Positions 39,460-50,524 of a DNA stretch of 64,000 bases are shown here, one piece after another. Every line of letters starts with the position of its first letter. Within the stretch, counting starts at the first letter, position 1. The stretch comes from Pseudocitrobacter corydidari. GTDB taxonomy: Bacteria; Pseudomonadota; Gammaproteobacteria; Enterobacterales; Enterobacteriaceae. Both the position numbers and the translations under genes were made by a program. The stretch lies in assembly GCF_021172065.1 (NCBI RefSeq), contig NZ_CP087880.1, positions 3,262,583 through 3,326,582 of the forward strand, written 5' to 3'. The notes beneath the pieces are model-generated. The model saw only the letters and a program-made list of their open reading frames with translations, was not told where the DNA came from and did not search any database.

Positions 39460-42400
39460 CTAAAACTCAAACTGATAGAGCAAATCAAGCGCCTGGTCGA
39501 TCCCAGACACCGCTTCCAGATATAGCTTAGGCATCAGGCGATAGCGTAACGTGAGTGTCGCTAAGGAGTCAAAGATCCCTACACCATATTTCACCTGTAG
39601 ACCCGGCAGTACGTAGCCGCTGACCACCACCTGAGATGAGTCGCCCACCCCTTGAGTGTCCAGCGCCAGATTGCTTACGCCAAATGTCTCGCCGATTTTA
39701 CCCACAACCTGACCACTTTGTGCAACCCCCAGGCCAATAAGCATGGATGTCATCGCGGCACTGTCGCTCTGATCGCTATCCAGCCCCTGTCCACGAACAA
39801 GATAAGAGAGCGCCATCTGTTGCGACATCGCCGGGTCAGAGAAGACTTCGGCTTTCGGCTGGTCTGCCGGGCCGGTGACGCGAATACCGGCGGTCACATC
39901 ATCTTCGGTGGCATCCGGATTACGGATCGCTTCGATGTTCAGCAGCGGCTGGTCCGGCGGGCCGGAGAAGAGCAGCTCACCTTTACGCACAATCAAATCC
40001 TGGCCGTAGGCGTGGAAGCGCCCTTCCGGAATGTTGATCTGGCCGTTCAGGCCAAGCCCCTGTTTGTCCTGCGCCACTTTCAGGTCACCGGTGAGGCGTG
40101 CTTTGAGGCCAAACGCATCCAGACGCACGTTGTTACCGACGTGAATGGTCAGGTTGCTGTTGATCGGAATCGACGCGCTTTTCGGGTTTTCCGGCTGTAG
40201 CTGATCGTTGAGCATCACTTCATCACTGGAGACGCCCACCGCGCTCTCCGGTACGTCGTGCACCACAATGCGCGCCCACGGCACATCAACGCTGCCGTCG
40301 AGCGTAAACAGGCTCGGCGTGGCGTTAAATACCACATCCGGCGAAACGTCGAGGCGCACCATCGGCGGCACGGTAATACGTACCCGGCTGCCTTTCGCCG
40401 CCACGCTGGCGCGCCAGTTGTCGATCTGCGTCCAGTCGGCGTTGCCGCTCAGGCTAATGCGCCCCTGCTGCGTCACCACTTCCCCTTGCAGGGTCGAGCG
40501 CGTGCCGTTGAAGTTCATTGCAATCTGGCTCGGCTGCATGTCGAACGGCATGAAGTTAGCGTCGAGATCGACACCGTTGAGCTGCATTTGGCCAAACAGC
40601 TGTGGCCCCTGAACGTCGCCGCCGAGACGCAGGTTGGCGTTCAGTGTACCCGCTGCTTTCTCGCCTTTTGCGAAGATAGGGTTAATCATCGCCAGCGAGA
40701 AGTTGCGGATGTTGACGTTGCCGCCCAGGTTGCGTCGCCCCTGCGGATCGGTAACCTGAACTTGCCCATCAAGTTGCCCGTTATTGGTCAGGCGAATCAT
40801 CCAGCCCAGCTCGGCGCGGTTGTTGTGCAGGTCCGCATTGAGATTCAGCGTGTCGAACGCCACCGGGAGCGGCGCGTCGTTCACAATCTGAGTGACCTTC
40901 ACGTTACGCCCGTTAAGCGTCACTTTCCCCTGTGGCAGGCCTTCTTTAGTGGTGTCCCAGCTCACATCAGCGTTACCGCTGAACACGCCGCTGGCCTGCG
41001 TCTCTTCCGGCATAAACGGTTTGAGCATCGCAAGGTCGAAGCGGTTAAGGTTCACCTGTGCACGGCCCGTTGCTCCGGCGTCGATGGTCTGCGGCACGCA
41101 GAGTTCAGCGTTCGGGTTGGTCCAGCAGTGCGGGCCCACGCTGATTTTCTGCTCTTTGTTACGGTAATCGAGCGCGATCGCACGCGACAGCGACCACGGG
41201 CCGACCGGCGTCTGGAAGCGCGTGTCGCTCAGCGAACCTTTCCAGCGCTCTTCTTTGCGATCAAAACTGCCCGCCAGCGCCAGCTGCCCGGAGACCGGTT
41301 CACCGTTGATGCGCAGATTCAGCGTGTGCTGTTTCTCGCTACCTTTGGCACTGAGATCCACCAGGCTGATATCCACGCCCGGCTGCGCAATGCGCTCGAC
41401 GCGCACATCAAGATTGCCCGCGATCTGGTCGGTGGATTTCACATCACCTTCCACGCGAACCTGACCGACGGTCAGCTCCTGCCAGCGCAGGCCGCGCGCG
41501 GTGATATCCGCCAGCAACTGCGGCGCTTCCACCGTACCGCGCACTTTTACCAGGCCTTTCGCCGTGCCACCCAGACCCGGCAGGGCGTTATCCAGGCTCG
41601 GCGCATCGATCGTGGCGTCGAGATTGAGATCTTTCACCCCCAGCTCGCCCTTCACGTCGGCGCTGTTGCGCCCCAGTTCCAGATGCAGACCCGGAATGGT
41701 CCACTGCATGTAGCTGTTGCCCTTCAGGGAGCCGTCAACGTTCACTTTGTTCTGCTTCACGTTGCCGGTGATTTTCAGCGACGGCACATCCATCTGCCAG
41801 GTGCCGCCGTACAGGCTGCCCTGGGTTTTGATCAGGCCATCCAGCTTCGACGGCCAGTCCGGCACCTCTTTTGCCGTGTTGATGCCGTGCAGCGCCAGCT
41901 CGCCGCGCCAGCTGATCGCCTGCTGCCAGTCGAGCAGCGCTTTCAGCTCGGTGGTGCCTTCCAGCGCCGCTACGGTGAGTTTGTCGAGGTTGACCTGAAG
42001 TTCGTTGCCTTTCGCATCCAGCTTAATGTTGGCAGGCGGCACGCCCTGACCTTTCACCGCCGTCCCAAACGACAGCGTGTAATCGGTCATTTTGCCGCTG
42101 AGTTTCAGTTTCAGATCGTCGGCCTGGAACTGCTTCTCGCCGGTAAACGGCCAGTACAGCTGTTTGCTGTTAACTTCCAGATTCAGCGGCAACCCGGCTT
42201 CGGCCAGTTGCGTTTGCGCGCGCATTGACATATCCACCGGGCCGGAGAGATTCACACCCAGTTCCAGTTGCTTACGCACATCACCGCCCAGCTTGAGCTT
42301 GATTTTCTCGCCCTTCAGCGGGTCAATGTTCAGCGTACTGTTGAGGGTGATATCCACCGGCCAGTCGTTGGTCAGTTGCGCTGTGCCGGTGGCATTTACC

Positions 42401-43239
42401 GTGCCCTGGCTGGAATCGATATCCAGCGTGTCCAGCTTCATATTGCCGTCGATGCTGCTCACCTTCAGCAGCATCTTGTACACCGTCAGATCCGTATCGC
42501 CGGTGATGCGCAGTTGTTCGCCGCTGAAAGATTCAATATTCAGATTGAGCGGCAGATGCACGTCGGTCATCTCCGGCAGCACCGGTTTGGAGAAGAGATC
42601 TTTCATCGTCTCGCCAAGCGGTTTTTCCTGCGGCTGCGGGTTGTCAATCTTCGGCTCAACCACCTCTTTCTGCGCCACGTCCGCCACTTTCGGCAGAGCG
42701 ATCAGCAGCCCTTGCAGCGTGGTTGGCGTCAGCGTCAGGTTTTTCTCCTGCCAGTTCAGCCCGGTCATGAAATCCATCACCGACACGGTGGTGTCGTCGA
42801 TTTTGATATTCACATTGTTGAGCGACACGCGGCTAAGCGTAATAGGGTACGGGGTAGAGAGATTCAGCGGGCCGCTCTCTTCCTCTTCCGCCGCCGGAGA
42901 TGACGGCGGCATTTTACTGCTGTCGATAGCGACGTTGACATCACGCAGGCCGATATCGTCCACGCACAGGCTGCTGCTCCACAGGCATTCGGTTCTCACC
43001 GCCAGATGAAACTCACCTGCGTTTACCGCCACGCCCGGCTGGGTGTAACGCACATTTTTCAGCGTCAGATCACGCCAGCCCCCGGTCACCTGGCCGATTT
43101 CCAGCCCCGGCACCCAGCGGTTTGCCGCATTAAACAGCAGATGCAAACCTTTGGTGGTGCCAATCAGGAACGCCACCGCGCCGATAAGCAGCACGATAAA
43201 AATCAGTACGCCGAGGCTTATCTTCTTCCATAAACTCAT
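39460..43239 (-). CDS. tamB: Translocation and assembly module inner-membrane protein TamB
   Basis: A 1,259-residue AsmA/VPS13-like protein anchored by one N-terminal membrane helix (about 8-27, [19 protein letters not shown]) and spanning the periplasm as a long beta-taco groove to TamA. It takes part in outer-membrane protein assembly and in phospholipid transport. The C-terminal DUF490 domain (about 880-1259) ends in a strand motif ([20 protein letters not shown]) that docks on TamA. Two cysteine pairs near the N-terminus and the middle match E. coli. ATG overlaps the tamA stop (ATGA). Confidence 0.96.
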   Translation of the reverse strand: MSLWKKISLGVLIFIVLLIGAVAFLIGTTKGLHLLFNAANRWVPGLEIGQVTGGWRDLTLKNVRYTQPGVAVNAGEFHLAVRTECLWSSSLCVDDIGLRDVNVAIDSSKMPPSSPAAEEEESGPLNLSTPYPITLSRVSLNNVNIKIDDTTVSVMDFMTGLNWQEKNLTLTPTTLQGLLIALPKVADVAQKEVVEPKIDNPQPQEKPLGETMKDLFSKPVLPEMTDVHLPLNLNIESFSGEQLRITGDTDLTVYKMLLKVSSIDGNMKLDTLDIDSSQGTVNATGTAQLTNDWPVDITLNSTLNIDPLKGEKIKLKLGGDVRKQLELGVNLSGPVDMSMRAQTQLAEAGLPLNLEVNSKQLYWPFTGEKQFQADDLKLKLSGKMTDYTLSFGTAVKGQGVPPANIKLDAKGNELQVNLDKLTVAALEGTTELKALLDWQQAISWRGELALHGINTAKEVPDWPSKLDGLIKTQGSLYGGTWQMDVPSLKITGNVKQNKVNVDGSLKGNSYMQWTIPGLHLELGRNSADVKGELGVKDLNLDATIDAPSLDNALPGLGGTAKGLVKVRGTVEAPQLLADITARGLRWQELTVGQVRVEGDVKSTDQIAGNLDVRVERIAQPGVDISLVDLSAKGSEKQHTLNLRINGEPVSGQLALAGSFDRKEERWKGSLSDTRFQTPVGPWSLSRAIALDYRNKEQKISVGPHCWTNPNAELCVPQTIDAGATGRAQVNLNRFDLAMLKPFMPEETQASGVFSGNADVSWDTTKEGLPQGKVTLNGRNVKVTQIVNDAPLPVAFDTLNLNADLHNNRAELGWMIRLTNNGQLDGQVQVTDPQGRRNLGGNVNIRNFSLAMINPIFAKGEKAAGTLNANLRLGGDVQGPQLFGQMQLNGVDLDANFMPFDMQPSQIAMNFNGTRSTLQGEVVTQQGRISLSGNADWTQIDNWRASVAAKGSRVRITVPPMVRLDVSPDVVFNATPSLFTLDGSVDVPWARIVVHDVPESAVGVSSDEVMLNDQLQPENPKSASIPINSNLTIHVGNNVRLDAFGLKARLTGDLKVAQDKQGLGLNGQINIPEGRFHAYGQDLIVRKGELLFSGPPDQPLLNIEAIRNPDATEDDVTAGIRVTGPADQPKAEVFSDPAMSQQMALSYLVRGQGLDSDQSDSAAMTSMLIGLGVAQSGQVVGKIGETFGVSNLALDTQGVGDSSQVVVSGYVLPGLQVKYGVGIFDSLATLTLRYRLMPKLYLEAVSGIDQALDLLYQFEF

Positions 43240-44969
43240 AATTCAGGCCCCAGACCGATGTAGAACTGTAAACCGTGCTCGTCTTTGTCGCCCAGCGGTG
43301 CGGCAACGTCGAGCTTGACCGGGCCCACGGGAGACTGCCAGCGCACGCCGACGCCCGCGCCGGTTTTCCAGTCGCTGCGGCGGATATCGCTCACCGCTTC
43401 GCCGCCGTCCATGAAGACCGCGCCCCACCATTTACCGGTGACGTTGTACTGGTACTCAACCGAGCCTGTCGCCAGCTTCGAGGCCCCTTTCAGCTTGCCG
43501 TCATCGTATTCCGGCGAGATCGATTTGTATTTATAGCCACGAATACTGCGGTCGCCCCCGGCGAAGAAACGCAGATCCGGCGGCACCCGGTCGAAGTCGC
43601 CGGTTTCAATCCAGCCGAGGTTGCCGCGCATTACAAAGCGGTGTTTGTCGTATAAGGTTCGAATCCAGACGTTTTGCGCCTGCCAGACGCTGAAGTCGAC
43701 GTCTGAGCCCCAGGCGGTGTTGGAGTAGTCGATGGAGTAACGTTGGGAATCGCCCCAGGTCGGCATCAGGCCGCCGCGCGAGCGGGTACGGCTGATCATC
43801 ACCCCCGGATACAGCAGCATGGTGGTATTGGTGACGTTACCCTGGGTAAAGTGGTCGAAGCTCCAGCGCAGGTTAATCGCCCGCTGCCAGCCGCTGGAGA
43901 GGTCCCAGTAGCGCGAGAGCGCAAGCGTGGTGGAGTCGGCTTCCGTATCGTTCAGGTCGGTGCGCTTAAAGCCCCCTTGCACCAGATAATACTGTTCAAG
44001 CGGGTTCTTCAGGAGCGGCATCTTGTAGCTGAAATCGAGGATCTGCTCAGGCGATGAGATACTGGCGCTGGTCGTCAGGCTATGCCCATAGGAGTTGATC
44101 CACGGTTTTTTCCACGTGGCCTTTACGCGCGGCCCGACGTCAGTCGAGTAGCCGACACCGGTTTCGATGGTGTTTTCACTGCGCGGCGAAACGACGCCAT
44201 GCAGCGGTAAAACTTTCGTTTTACGTGATTTTTCGAATTCCGGCGCGACAATCACCGATTTAAACCAACCGGTCGCCGACAGGCGGCGATTCAGTTCCGC
44301 CAGGTCGCTGGACTGATAATAATCCCCCTGCTTAAACGGCACGAGGTTTTGCAGATACTCTTCGCGAATTTGCGAGCCTTCAAAGGTGACCGGGCCGAAG
44401 CGATAGCGCTCACCGCTGTCGTAATCGATATCCCAAAACGCCTGATGGCGATCGAGCGCAATACCGAGCTGGCTCTTGTTGAATTCGCTATCAAAATAGC
44501 CGCGACGCAGCGCAACGCTGGTTAGGCCTTTTTTAAAATCGTCGTAATCACTGTGATCGAGCACCGTGCCAATCGCCGGGCGCGTTTTCAGCAGCGCAAG
44601 GTAATCTTTATCGGTACGCGCACCGCCGCGAAGAATCACGTCGGTGCCGCCAATGCGCACCGGTTCGCCCGGCGTGACTTTCGCCAGTAGCACCTGACGC
44701 CCTTTTGCCGGCGGCGGTTTCAGTTCAAAATCAATCGTCGGTTCGTAATAACCGAGCGCTTTTAAGCCTTCACGGATAGCGTCATCGACGCGCGCGCGAA
44801 AACGGCGATCTGGCGTGACCTCATCACCCTGAATCGTCGAGAGCTGCGCTCGAACGTTTTTTTCCAGTTGCCCTGAAAGTCCTTCAACCTGCAAACGTAT
44901 ATTCGCTGCACTGGCAACACCGCTGGTCAGCAGTAAACCGACCACACATAACTGGCGGATTTGTCGCAC
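43236..44969 (-). CDS. tamA: Translocation and assembly module outer-membrane protein TamA
   Basis: An Omp85-family outer-membrane barrel. The 577-residue precursor has a signal peptide (1-21, [12 protein letters not shown]), three POTRA domains (about 22-265) and a 16-strand C-terminal barrel with the lid-lock motif [11 protein letters not shown] and the final strand [13 protein letters not shown] chose the GTG at 44969, preceded by AGGAGAAA, because this gives exactly the E. coli length; the in-frame ATG at 45023 would add an unlikely, non-hydrophobic extension. Works with TamB. Confidence 0.94.
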   Translation of the reverse strand: MRQIRQLCVVGLLLTSGVASAANIRLQVEGLSGQLEKNVRAQLSTIQGDEVTPDRRFRARVDDAIREGLKALGYYEPTIDFELKPPPAKGRQVLLAKVTPGEPVRIGGTDVILRGGARTDKDYLALLKTRPAIGTVLDHSDYDDFKKGLTSVALRRGYFDSEFNKSQLGIALDRHQAFWDIDYDSGERYRFGPVTFEGSQIREEYLQNLVPFKQGDYYQSSDLAELNRRLSATGWFKSVIVAPEFEKSRKTKVLPLHGVVSPRSENTIETGVGYSTDVGPRVKATWKKPWINSYGHSLTTSASISSPEQILDFSYKMPLLKNPLEQYYLVQGGFKRTDLNDTEADSTTLALSRYWDLSSGWQRAINLRWSFDHFTQGNVTNTTMLLYPGVMISRTRSRGGLMPTWGDSQRYSIDYSNTAWGSDVDFSVWQAQNVWIRTLYDKHRFVMRGNLGWIETGDFDRVPPDLRFFAGGDRSIRGYKYKSISPEYDDGKLKGASKLATGSVEYQYNVTGKWWGAVFMDGGEAVSDIRRSDWKTGAGVGVRWQSPVGPVKLDVAAPLGDKDEHGLQFYIGLGPEL

Positions 44970-45237
44970 ATTTTCTCCTGAATATCCTGTTTCCACCCCT
45001 GATGGAAACGAAAGCCTTTCCACGGCAATAACGGCGTCGGATACGTATCAACCGATTCCCTGCTCATACGTATGGCGCTCTGTTTTTAATAACCCTAAAC
45101 ATTCTCGGGTTGAAAAAGAGACAACACCCCAAATTATTCTTATGTTTAAATCTAGACGTATTCGGCGTGTTTATTGTGTTAAAACTCACGCCTGGTTACA
45201 ACCTTAACTGCTCATCCTGTAATCTGGAGACCGTCCT

Positions 45238-45879
45238 ATGAGCTTATTTGAGAAAAATCACCTTGTGTCTCAATCGGATGCACTCCCAGGGCGCAATACA
45301 CCGATGCCTGTAGATACGTTACACGCCGTTAACGGTCACTCAATGACGAATATTCCGGATGGCATGGAAGTGGCTATTTTCGCGATGGGATGCTTTTGGG
45401 GCGTTGAGCGCCTGTTCTGGCAGCTTCCTGGCGTGTACAGCACGGCGGCAGGCTACAGCGGCGGTTACACGCCGAATCCGACCTACCGCGAAGTCTGCTC
45501 CGGGCAGACCGGACACGCCGAGGCGGTACGCGTGGTCTATGACCCGTCCGTTATCAGCTATGCGCAACTGTTGCAGGTATTCTGGGAAAATCACGACCCG
45601 GCGCAGGGTATGCAGCAGGGGAATGACCACGGTACACAGTATCGCTCCGCGATCTATGTGCTGACGCCGGAGCAGGAGCGCGAAGCGCACGCCAGCGCCG
45701 AACGCTTCCAGGCCGCAATGAAAAGCGCGGGCGACAATCGTCGCATTACCACGGAAATCGCCACCGCCAAACCGTTCTACTACGCGGAAGATGACCACCA
45801 GCAGTATCTGCACAAAAACCCGTACGGATACTGCGGTATCGGTGGGATTGGCGTCTGCCTGCCGCCGCAGCTGGCGTAA
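45238..45879 (+). CDS. msrA: Peptide methionine sulfoxide reductase A
   Basis: Reduces methionine-S-sulfoxide in proteins and free methionine, with thioredoxin as reductant. The 213-residue protein carries the catalytic motif GCFWG (C52) and the resolving cysteines C199 and C207 in [11 protein letters not shown] at the C-terminus, as in E. coli. Preceded by a Shine-Dalgarno-like CTGGAGA. The 268-bp gap to divergent tamA has no other supported element. Confidence 0.97.
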   Translation: MSLFEKNHLVSQSDALPGRNTPMPVDTLHAVNGHSMTNIPDGMEVAIFAMGCFWGVERLFWQLPGVYSTAAGYSGGYTPNPTYREVCSGQTGHAEAVRVVYDPSVISYAQLLQVFWENHDPAQGMQQGNDHGTQYRSAIYVLTPEQEREAHASAERFQAAMKSAGDNRRITTEIATAKPFYYAEDDHQQYLHKNPYGYCGIGGIGVCLPPQLA

Positions 45880-45881
45880 CG

Positions 45882-46931
45882 CTACGGTGAAATCGCCGCG
45901 CGGGCCATGTGCCGCGTGGCGCTGATCACGCTGCCCGCTTCGCGCACTTTGCCCTGCAACAGCAGGTTAAAGATGGGTGCCTGCGGGCGATTCAGCCGGG
46001 TTTGCAGCAGATGAACGGCCTCGATGCCGAGTTCCCGACACGGCACTTCAACGCCCGTTATCGACGCATTACTCAGGTGCCAGCCAAAATCAGTGGTCAA
46101 CAGCGAGATATCCTGCGGCACGCGCAGGCCAAGACGTGCCAGCACCCGCTGCACGCCCACCGTCATCCCTGAACTTCCGGGGAAAATCGCCTCCGGCCAA
46201 AGGTCGCGCGGGTGACTCGTCAGCCAATCCTCCAGCGCCTGCTCCGCTTCGTGAGCGGAAAACCCTTCCGTTACGATTAAAGACTGCGCAGGATCAAACG
46301 GCACATGGTAGTCGCGATAAGCCTGTTTTATTCCTTCCAGACGCGTATAGAGCGTTTCACGACGCAGGCAGGTGAGCGATAACACGCGCCGATGCCCGTG
46401 CTCAAACAGATGGCGCAGCGCGCTGTAACCAATGGCGTGGTGATCCGGCGACACCGCATCCAGCGCCATCTCTTTGTCATGAGAGTTAATCAGCACGCAG
46501 GGTTTATTCAGGCTGGCGGCAAGTTTAAAGATAGTCGGGTCGTCGGTGCCGATAATAATGATCGCGTTGATGTGCTTACTGCCGGTCTTATCGAGGAACA
46601 GGCGAATGTCCGCCTGCCGCTCTTCCAGCCCGCACCAGGAGAGATAGACATCGTGCGGGGCGACGGCGTCAGCGATGCCTTTGGTCACCTCCTGATAAAA
46701 GGTATCGCCGTTGGCGGTGAATGTGCGCGCTGGCGCAAAAACGGCGATGCCGTTTATCAGCAGCCGCCCGCTCGCCATCTCTTCCAGCACGCCCAATCGC
46801 CGCGCGCATTTCACTATCGCCGCCCGCGCTTTTTCGCTGGTGTACGATTTCCCGCTCAGCACGCGCGAAACGGTGCTGATGGAGTAGCCCGTTTGGGTGG
46901 CGATCTGCTTCATTTTCAGCTTGCCGGACAT
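45882..46931 (-). CDS. LacI-family transcriptional regulator
   Basis: A 349-residue regulator with a LacI-type helix-turn-helix (about 6-30, MKQIATQTGYSISTVSRVLSG) and a sugar-binding-type core (about 60-335; VFAPARTFTANGDTFYQEVTKGI, HINAIIIIGTDDP). It is not part of the E. coli backbone. It ends 3 bp after the convergent msrA stop and is divergent from three oxidoreductase genes, so it most likely represses them. ATG 46931 is taken; longer frames run through the perfect palindrome at 46956-46975. Its ligand is unknown. Confidence 0.88.
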   Translation of the reverse strand: MSGKLKMKQIATQTGYSISTVSRVLSGKSYTSEKARAAIVKCARRLGVLEEMASGRLLINGIAVFAPARTFTANGDTFYQEVTKGIADAVAPHDVYLSWCGLEERQADIRLFLDKTGSKHINAIIIIGTDDPTIFKLAASLNKPCVLINSHDKEMALDAVSPDHHAIGYSALRHLFEHGHRRVLSLTCLRRETLYTRLEGIKQAYRDYHVPFDPAQSLIVTEGFSAHEAEQALEDWLTSHPRDLWPEAIFPGSSGMTVGVQRVLARLGLRVPQDISLLTTDFGWHLSNASITGVEVPCRELGIEAVHLLQTRLNRPQAPIFNLLLQGKVREAGSVISATRHMARAAISP

Positions 46932-46955
46932 GATGTGATCTCGCTCGCAATCAAA

Positions 46956-46975
46956 TTCTGCAAATATTTGCAGAA
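46956..46975. promoter_or_regulatory. Perfect 20-bp palindrome, probable LacI-type operator
   Basis: TTCTGCAAATATTTGCAGAA lies 25 bp upstream of the LacI-type gene and 147 bp before the first oxidoreductase. Suits autoregulation and, by looping, control of the divergent operon. Confidence 0.7.
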
Positions 46976-47056
46976 CCAGTCGGCTGATTTTAAAACCTTT
47001 TTTCACCCTTTCGCCCATATTCCTGCTTTCCCTGCGAGCATTCTCACAAAATCCGT

Positions 47057-47085
47057 TTGTCGCCCCGTTGCGCCTTTTCTATGTT
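47057..47085 (+). promoter_or_regulatory. Probable promoter of the oxidoreductase operon
   Basis: TTGTCG (47057-47062), 17 bp, TATGTT (47080-47085), 36 bp before the first oxidoreductase gene. Confidence 0.5.
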
Positions 47086-47121
47086 GCAGACATCAACCCT
47101 TTTTACGACGCAAGGTGCAGC

Positions 47122-48276
47122 ATGAAGAAGGTACGGTTTGGCATTATTGGTGTGGGGAATATCGGCACGGTTCACGCCCGCTATCTGCTGGCGGGCACGG
47201 TTAAAGAGGCGTGCCTGACGGCGGTATGCGACAACAATCCTGAAAAACACGCGACCATTCGCGCGTTAGTGGGCGAAGAAGTCGCGCTGTTTAGCGATGC
47301 GCAGGAGATGCTGCAAAGCGGGCTGATTGACGCGGTAATTGTCTCGACGCCGCACTATGAGCATCCGCGTTTGTCGATGATGGCGATGCGCCTGGGCATT
47401 CATACGCTGTGCGAAAAACCGGCTGGCGTGTACACCGCGCAGGTGCGCGAGATGAACGAATTTGCGCGTGGCTGTAACGTGGTGTTCGGCATGATGTTCA
47501 ACCAGCGCCCTAACCCGCTGTATCAGAAAGTGAAAGATCTGATCGACAGCGGCGAACTGGGCGAAATTCGCCGCTCAAACTGGATTATCACCAACTGGTA
47601 TCGCTCACAAAGCTACTACAACTCCGGCGGCTGGCGCGCCACCTGGAAAGGCGAAGGCGGCGGCGTGCTGCTCAACCAGGACCCGCACCAGCTCGACCTC
47701 TGGCAATGGCTGGTCGGTATGCCCGTTCGCGTGCGCGCCTTCTGCCAGTTCGGTAAACATCGTCAGATTGAAGTCGAAAACGAAGTCACCGCCTACGCGG
47801 AATACGCCAACGGCGCGACGGGTGTGTTTATCACCACTACCGCAGAAGCCCCCGGCACGAACCGCCTGGAAATCGCCGGCGATCGCGGCAAAGTGGTGGT
47901 TGAAGAGGGCAAGCTGCGCTTCTGGCGACTGCGCGAATCGGAAACCGAATTCAACGCCCGCTGGCAGAACGGCTTTGGCGAACCGGAGTGCTGGGAAGTG
48001 ACCATTCCGGTGGCACCGGAGTGCAGCGATCATCATGTAATCACCACTAACTTTGCCGCCGCCGTGCTGCACGGCACGCCGCTGCTGGCACCGGGTCAGG
48101 AAGGTATTCACGGCCTGACGCTCTCTAACGCCATGCACCTTTCCACCTGGACAGACAACTGGGTCGACCTGCCGCTGGATGAAGCGCTGTTCAAACAGCT
48201 GCTGGATGAGCGCATTGCCACGTCCGTGGATAAAAACGTCGAGAGCAAAACCCTGGACGCGTCCGGCACCTGGTAA
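47122..48276 (+). CDS. Gfo/Idh/MocA-family oxidoreductase 1
   Basis: A 384-residue NAD(P)-dependent sugar or polyol dehydrogenase. The Rossmann loop GVGNIG is at 10-15, and the catalytic lysine lies in CEKPAG (EKP at 98-100). The C-terminal domain (about 130-330) is the usual alpha/beta substrate domain (NQDPHQLDLWQWLVG). The start at 47122 has AAGGTG upstream; a longer frame from 47068 has no ribosome site. Substrate unknown; first of three homologues, followed by a REP element. Confidence 0.9.
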   Translation: MKKVRFGIIGVGNIGTVHARYLLAGTVKEACLTAVCDNNPEKHATIRALVGEEVALFSDAQEMLQSGLIDAVIVSTPHYEHPRLSMMAMRLGIHTLCEKPAGVYTAQVREMNEFARGCNVVFGMMFNQRPNPLYQKVKDLIDSGELGEIRRSNWIITNWYRSQSYYNSGGWRATWKGEGGGVLLNQDPHQLDLWQWLVGMPVRVRAFCQFGKHRQIEVENEVTAYAEYANGATGVFITTTAEAPGTNRLEIAGDRGKVVVEEGKLRFWRLRESETEFNARWQNGFGEPECWEVTIPVAPECSDHHVITTNFAAAVLHGTPLLAPGQEGIHGLTLSNAMHLSTWTDNWVDLPLDEALFKQLLDERIATSVDKNVESKTLDASGTW

Positions 48277-48284
48277 GCGAAATT

Positions 48285-48357
48285 GCCCGGTGGCGCTTCG
48301 TTTACCGGGCCTACGAAATACAGATTGTAGGTCGGGTAAGCGCAGCGCCACCCGACG
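48285..48357. repeat. REP/BIME between oxidoreductases 1 and 2
   Basis: GCCCGGTGGCGCTTCGT and an inverted GTAGGTCGGGTAAGCG unit fill the 108-bp operon gap. Confidence 0.88.
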
Positions 48358-48384
48358 CAAAGGCAGGCACCAACAGGAGCAACA

Positions 48385-49452
48385 ATGAGCATCAAAGACG
48401 GAATGAACTACGCCCCGGTGGGCAAACCGCAGCCGGTGGTTGCGCCGGGCGAATTTATCATTGCCGCCGCCGCGCTGGACCACGGCCACATCTACGGCAT
48501 GTGTAACGGCCTGATTGAAGCGGGCGCGACGCTGAAGTGGGTGTACGATCCCGACCCGGCTAAAGTGGCGAAATTCGTCGAGCAGTATCCGCAGGTGAAG
48601 GTGGCTGATTCTCTGGAAACCATTCTGACCGACGCCAGCGTGCAGCTGGTTGCCGGTGCCGCCGTGCCTTCCGAGCGCTGCCCGCTGGGCCTGAGAGTGA
48701 TGGATGCAGGCAAAGATTACTTCACCGATAAAGCGCCGCTGACCACTCTGGCGCAACTGGAACAGGCAAAACGCAAAGTGCGGGAAACCGGGCGTAAATA
48801 CGCGGTCTATTATAGCGAACGCCTGCACGTTGAAAGTGCCGTTTTCGCCGGGCAACTGGTGGAACAAGGGGCGATTGGCCGCGTTATGCAAACCCTCGGC
48901 GTTGGCCCGCACCGTGAAGGCGAAGGACGCCCGGATTGGTTCTACGATAAAGCCCTGTTCGGCGGCATTCTATGCGATATCGGCAGCCATCAGATTGAGC
49001 AATTCCTCTTTTATACCGGCAACCGCAACGCGCGCCTGGTGGCAAGCCAGGTGCGCAACGTCAATCATCCACAGTATCCGCTGTTTGAAGATTTCGGCGA
49101 CGCGATGCTGGCGGGCGACAACGGCGCCACCGGCTATTTCCGCTGCGACTGGTTCACGCCGGACGGCCTTTCAAGCTGGGGCGACGGTCGTCTGACGCTG
49201 CTGGGCACCGAGGGCTATATCGAAATTCGCAAGTATGTCGATATCACCCGTCAGGAGCAGGATGTGGTTTATCTGGTCAACAAAGAGGGCGAGTTCCGCT
49301 ATCCGGTGGCGGGCAAAGTGGGCTTCCCCTACTTCGGCCAGTTGATTCTCGATTGCCTGAATCGCACCGAGAATGCCATGACCCAGGAACACACGTTTAA
49401 AGCCGCCGAGCTGTGCGTGAAGGCGCAAATGCTGGCTAACGCACTGGCCTAA
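48385..49452 (+). CDS. Gfo/Idh/MocA-family oxidoreductase 2, degenerate Rossmann loop
   Basis: A 355-residue relative of the neighbours with an N-terminal extension (1-23). Where the GxGxxG loop is expected it has AAALDHGHIYG (28-38), and the EKP motif reads DKAP (115-118), keeping the lysine. The core continues normally (GGILCDIGSHQIEQFLFYTGN is the substrate-domain motif with the conserved histidine). It may bind NAD in a modified way, or work as a non-dehydrogenase partner. The start at 48385 has ACAGGAGC upstream; it ends 10 bp before oxidoreductase 3. Confidence 0.85.
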   Translation: MSIKDGMNYAPVGKPQPVVAPGEFIIAAAALDHGHIYGMCNGLIEAGATLKWVYDPDPAKVAKFVEQYPQVKVADSLETILTDASVQLVAGAAVPSERCPLGLRVMDAGKDYFTDKAPLTTLAQLEQAKRKVRETGRKYAVYYSERLHVESAVFAGQLVEQGAIGRVMQTLGVGPHREGEGRPDWFYDKALFGGILCDIGSHQIEQFLFYTGNRNARLVASQVRNVNHPQYPLFEDFGDAMLAGDNGATGYFRCDWFTPDGLSSWGDGRLTLLGTEGYIEIRKYVDITRQEQDVVYLVNKEGEFRYPVAGKVGFPYFGQLILDCLNRTENAMTQEHTFKAAELCVKAQMLANALA

Positions 49453-49462
49453 CGGAGGCACT

Positions 49463-50485
49463 ATGGGACCCATTCATGCAGCGATTATCGGCGCAGGCTC
49501 CATTCATGGTTGCCATGCAGACCCGATACTCCAGCACCCGCAAGCCCGGTTGTACGCACTTGTTGATACGGATGTCGACAAGGGCCGGGCGTTGGCAGAA
49601 AAGTATAATTGCCGCTTTTACGCCGACTACCGCGACCTGCTGGCCGATGCAGAGGTCGATGTGGTGCACATCTGTACACCCCATCATCTGCACCGGGAGA
49701 TGATTATCGCCGCACTGGCGGCGGGCAAACACGTCTTTAGTGAAAAGCCTGTCGTCATGAATGGGAGTGAACTGGCGCAGATCCAGGCTGCGGTCGAGCG
49801 TGCCGATACGCAGCTTGCGGTCTGCTACCAGAATCGCCTTAACCCCACCAGCCAGCGCATCCGGCAGACTATTCAGAGCGGAACGCTCGGCAACATGTTA
49901 AGCATCAAAGCCTGCCTGACCTGGCATCGCCACGGCGCGTACTATAACCAAAGCCCGTGGCGTGGTCGCTGGGCTACGGAGGGCGGCAGCCTGTTGATTA
50001 ACCAGGCCATTCATACGCTGGATTTGATGCAGTGGTTTGCCGGCGGCGTGCAGCGTATCAAGGGCGTGGTGGAAACCAGCCTGCTTGAATCGCTTATCGA
50101 AACCGAAGATTCAGCAATGGCGACAATGGAGTTCACCAACGGCGCGCGCGGTATTTTCTACGCCACCAACTGCTACACCACCGATTCTCCGCTGGCGCTG
50201 GAGATCCACTTTGAGCGCGGCTTTTTACAGCTCGAACGCAATACGCTCTGGCAGGTGGTCGATGAGCAACGCACGGCGCTGGTTAATGACGAGCTGCCGC
50301 ACGGCAACGTCAAACGCTACTGGGGCGACAGCCACCGCCAGGCAATAAACGATTTCTATGCGGCAATCCTCGACCCGACGCAGTACGGCGGGGCCGATAT
50401 TCACGATGCAGCGGTATCCCTGCGAATGGTCAACGCTCTTTATCAATCCTCAGCGCAGCGCCGCTGGATTGACCTTCCCCGCTAA
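49463..50485 (+). CDS. Gfo/Idh/MocA-family oxidoreductase 3
   Basis: A 340-residue NAD(P)-dependent dehydrogenase. Rossmann loop GAGSIHG at 10-16, SEKPVV with the catalytic lysine (EKP 94-96) and NQAIHTLDLMQWF with the conserved histidine in the C-terminal domain. ACGGAGG lies just upstream of ATG 49463. Together with the two upstream genes it probably oxidises, epimerises and re-reduces a sugar-like compound. No transporter, kinase or isomerase gene accompanies the set. Confidence 0.9.
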   Translation: MGPIHAAIIGAGSIHGCHADPILQHPQARLYALVDTDVDKGRALAEKYNCRFYADYRDLLADAEVDVVHICTPHHLHREMIIAALAAGKHVFSEKPVVMNGSELAQIQAAVERADTQLAVCYQNRLNPTSQRIRQTIQSGTLGNMLSIKACLTWHRHGAYYNQSPWRGRWATEGGSLLINQAIHTLDLMQWFAGGVQRIKGVVETSLLESLIETEDSAMATMEFTNGARGIFYATNCYTTDSPLALEIHFERGFLQLERNTLWQVVDEQRTALVNDELPHGNVKRYWGDSHRQAINDFYAAILDPTQYGGADIHDAAVSLRMVNALYQSSAQRRWIDLPR

Positions 50486-50524
50486 GCAAAATGCGCCCAC
50501 TGGCGAATTTACACTCTTTTACGC

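Noticed and set aside
40258..42228. 656-codon open frame antisense to tamB
   Set aside because: Opposite a conserved gene, Arg/His/Gln-rich low-information sequence, no start signal.
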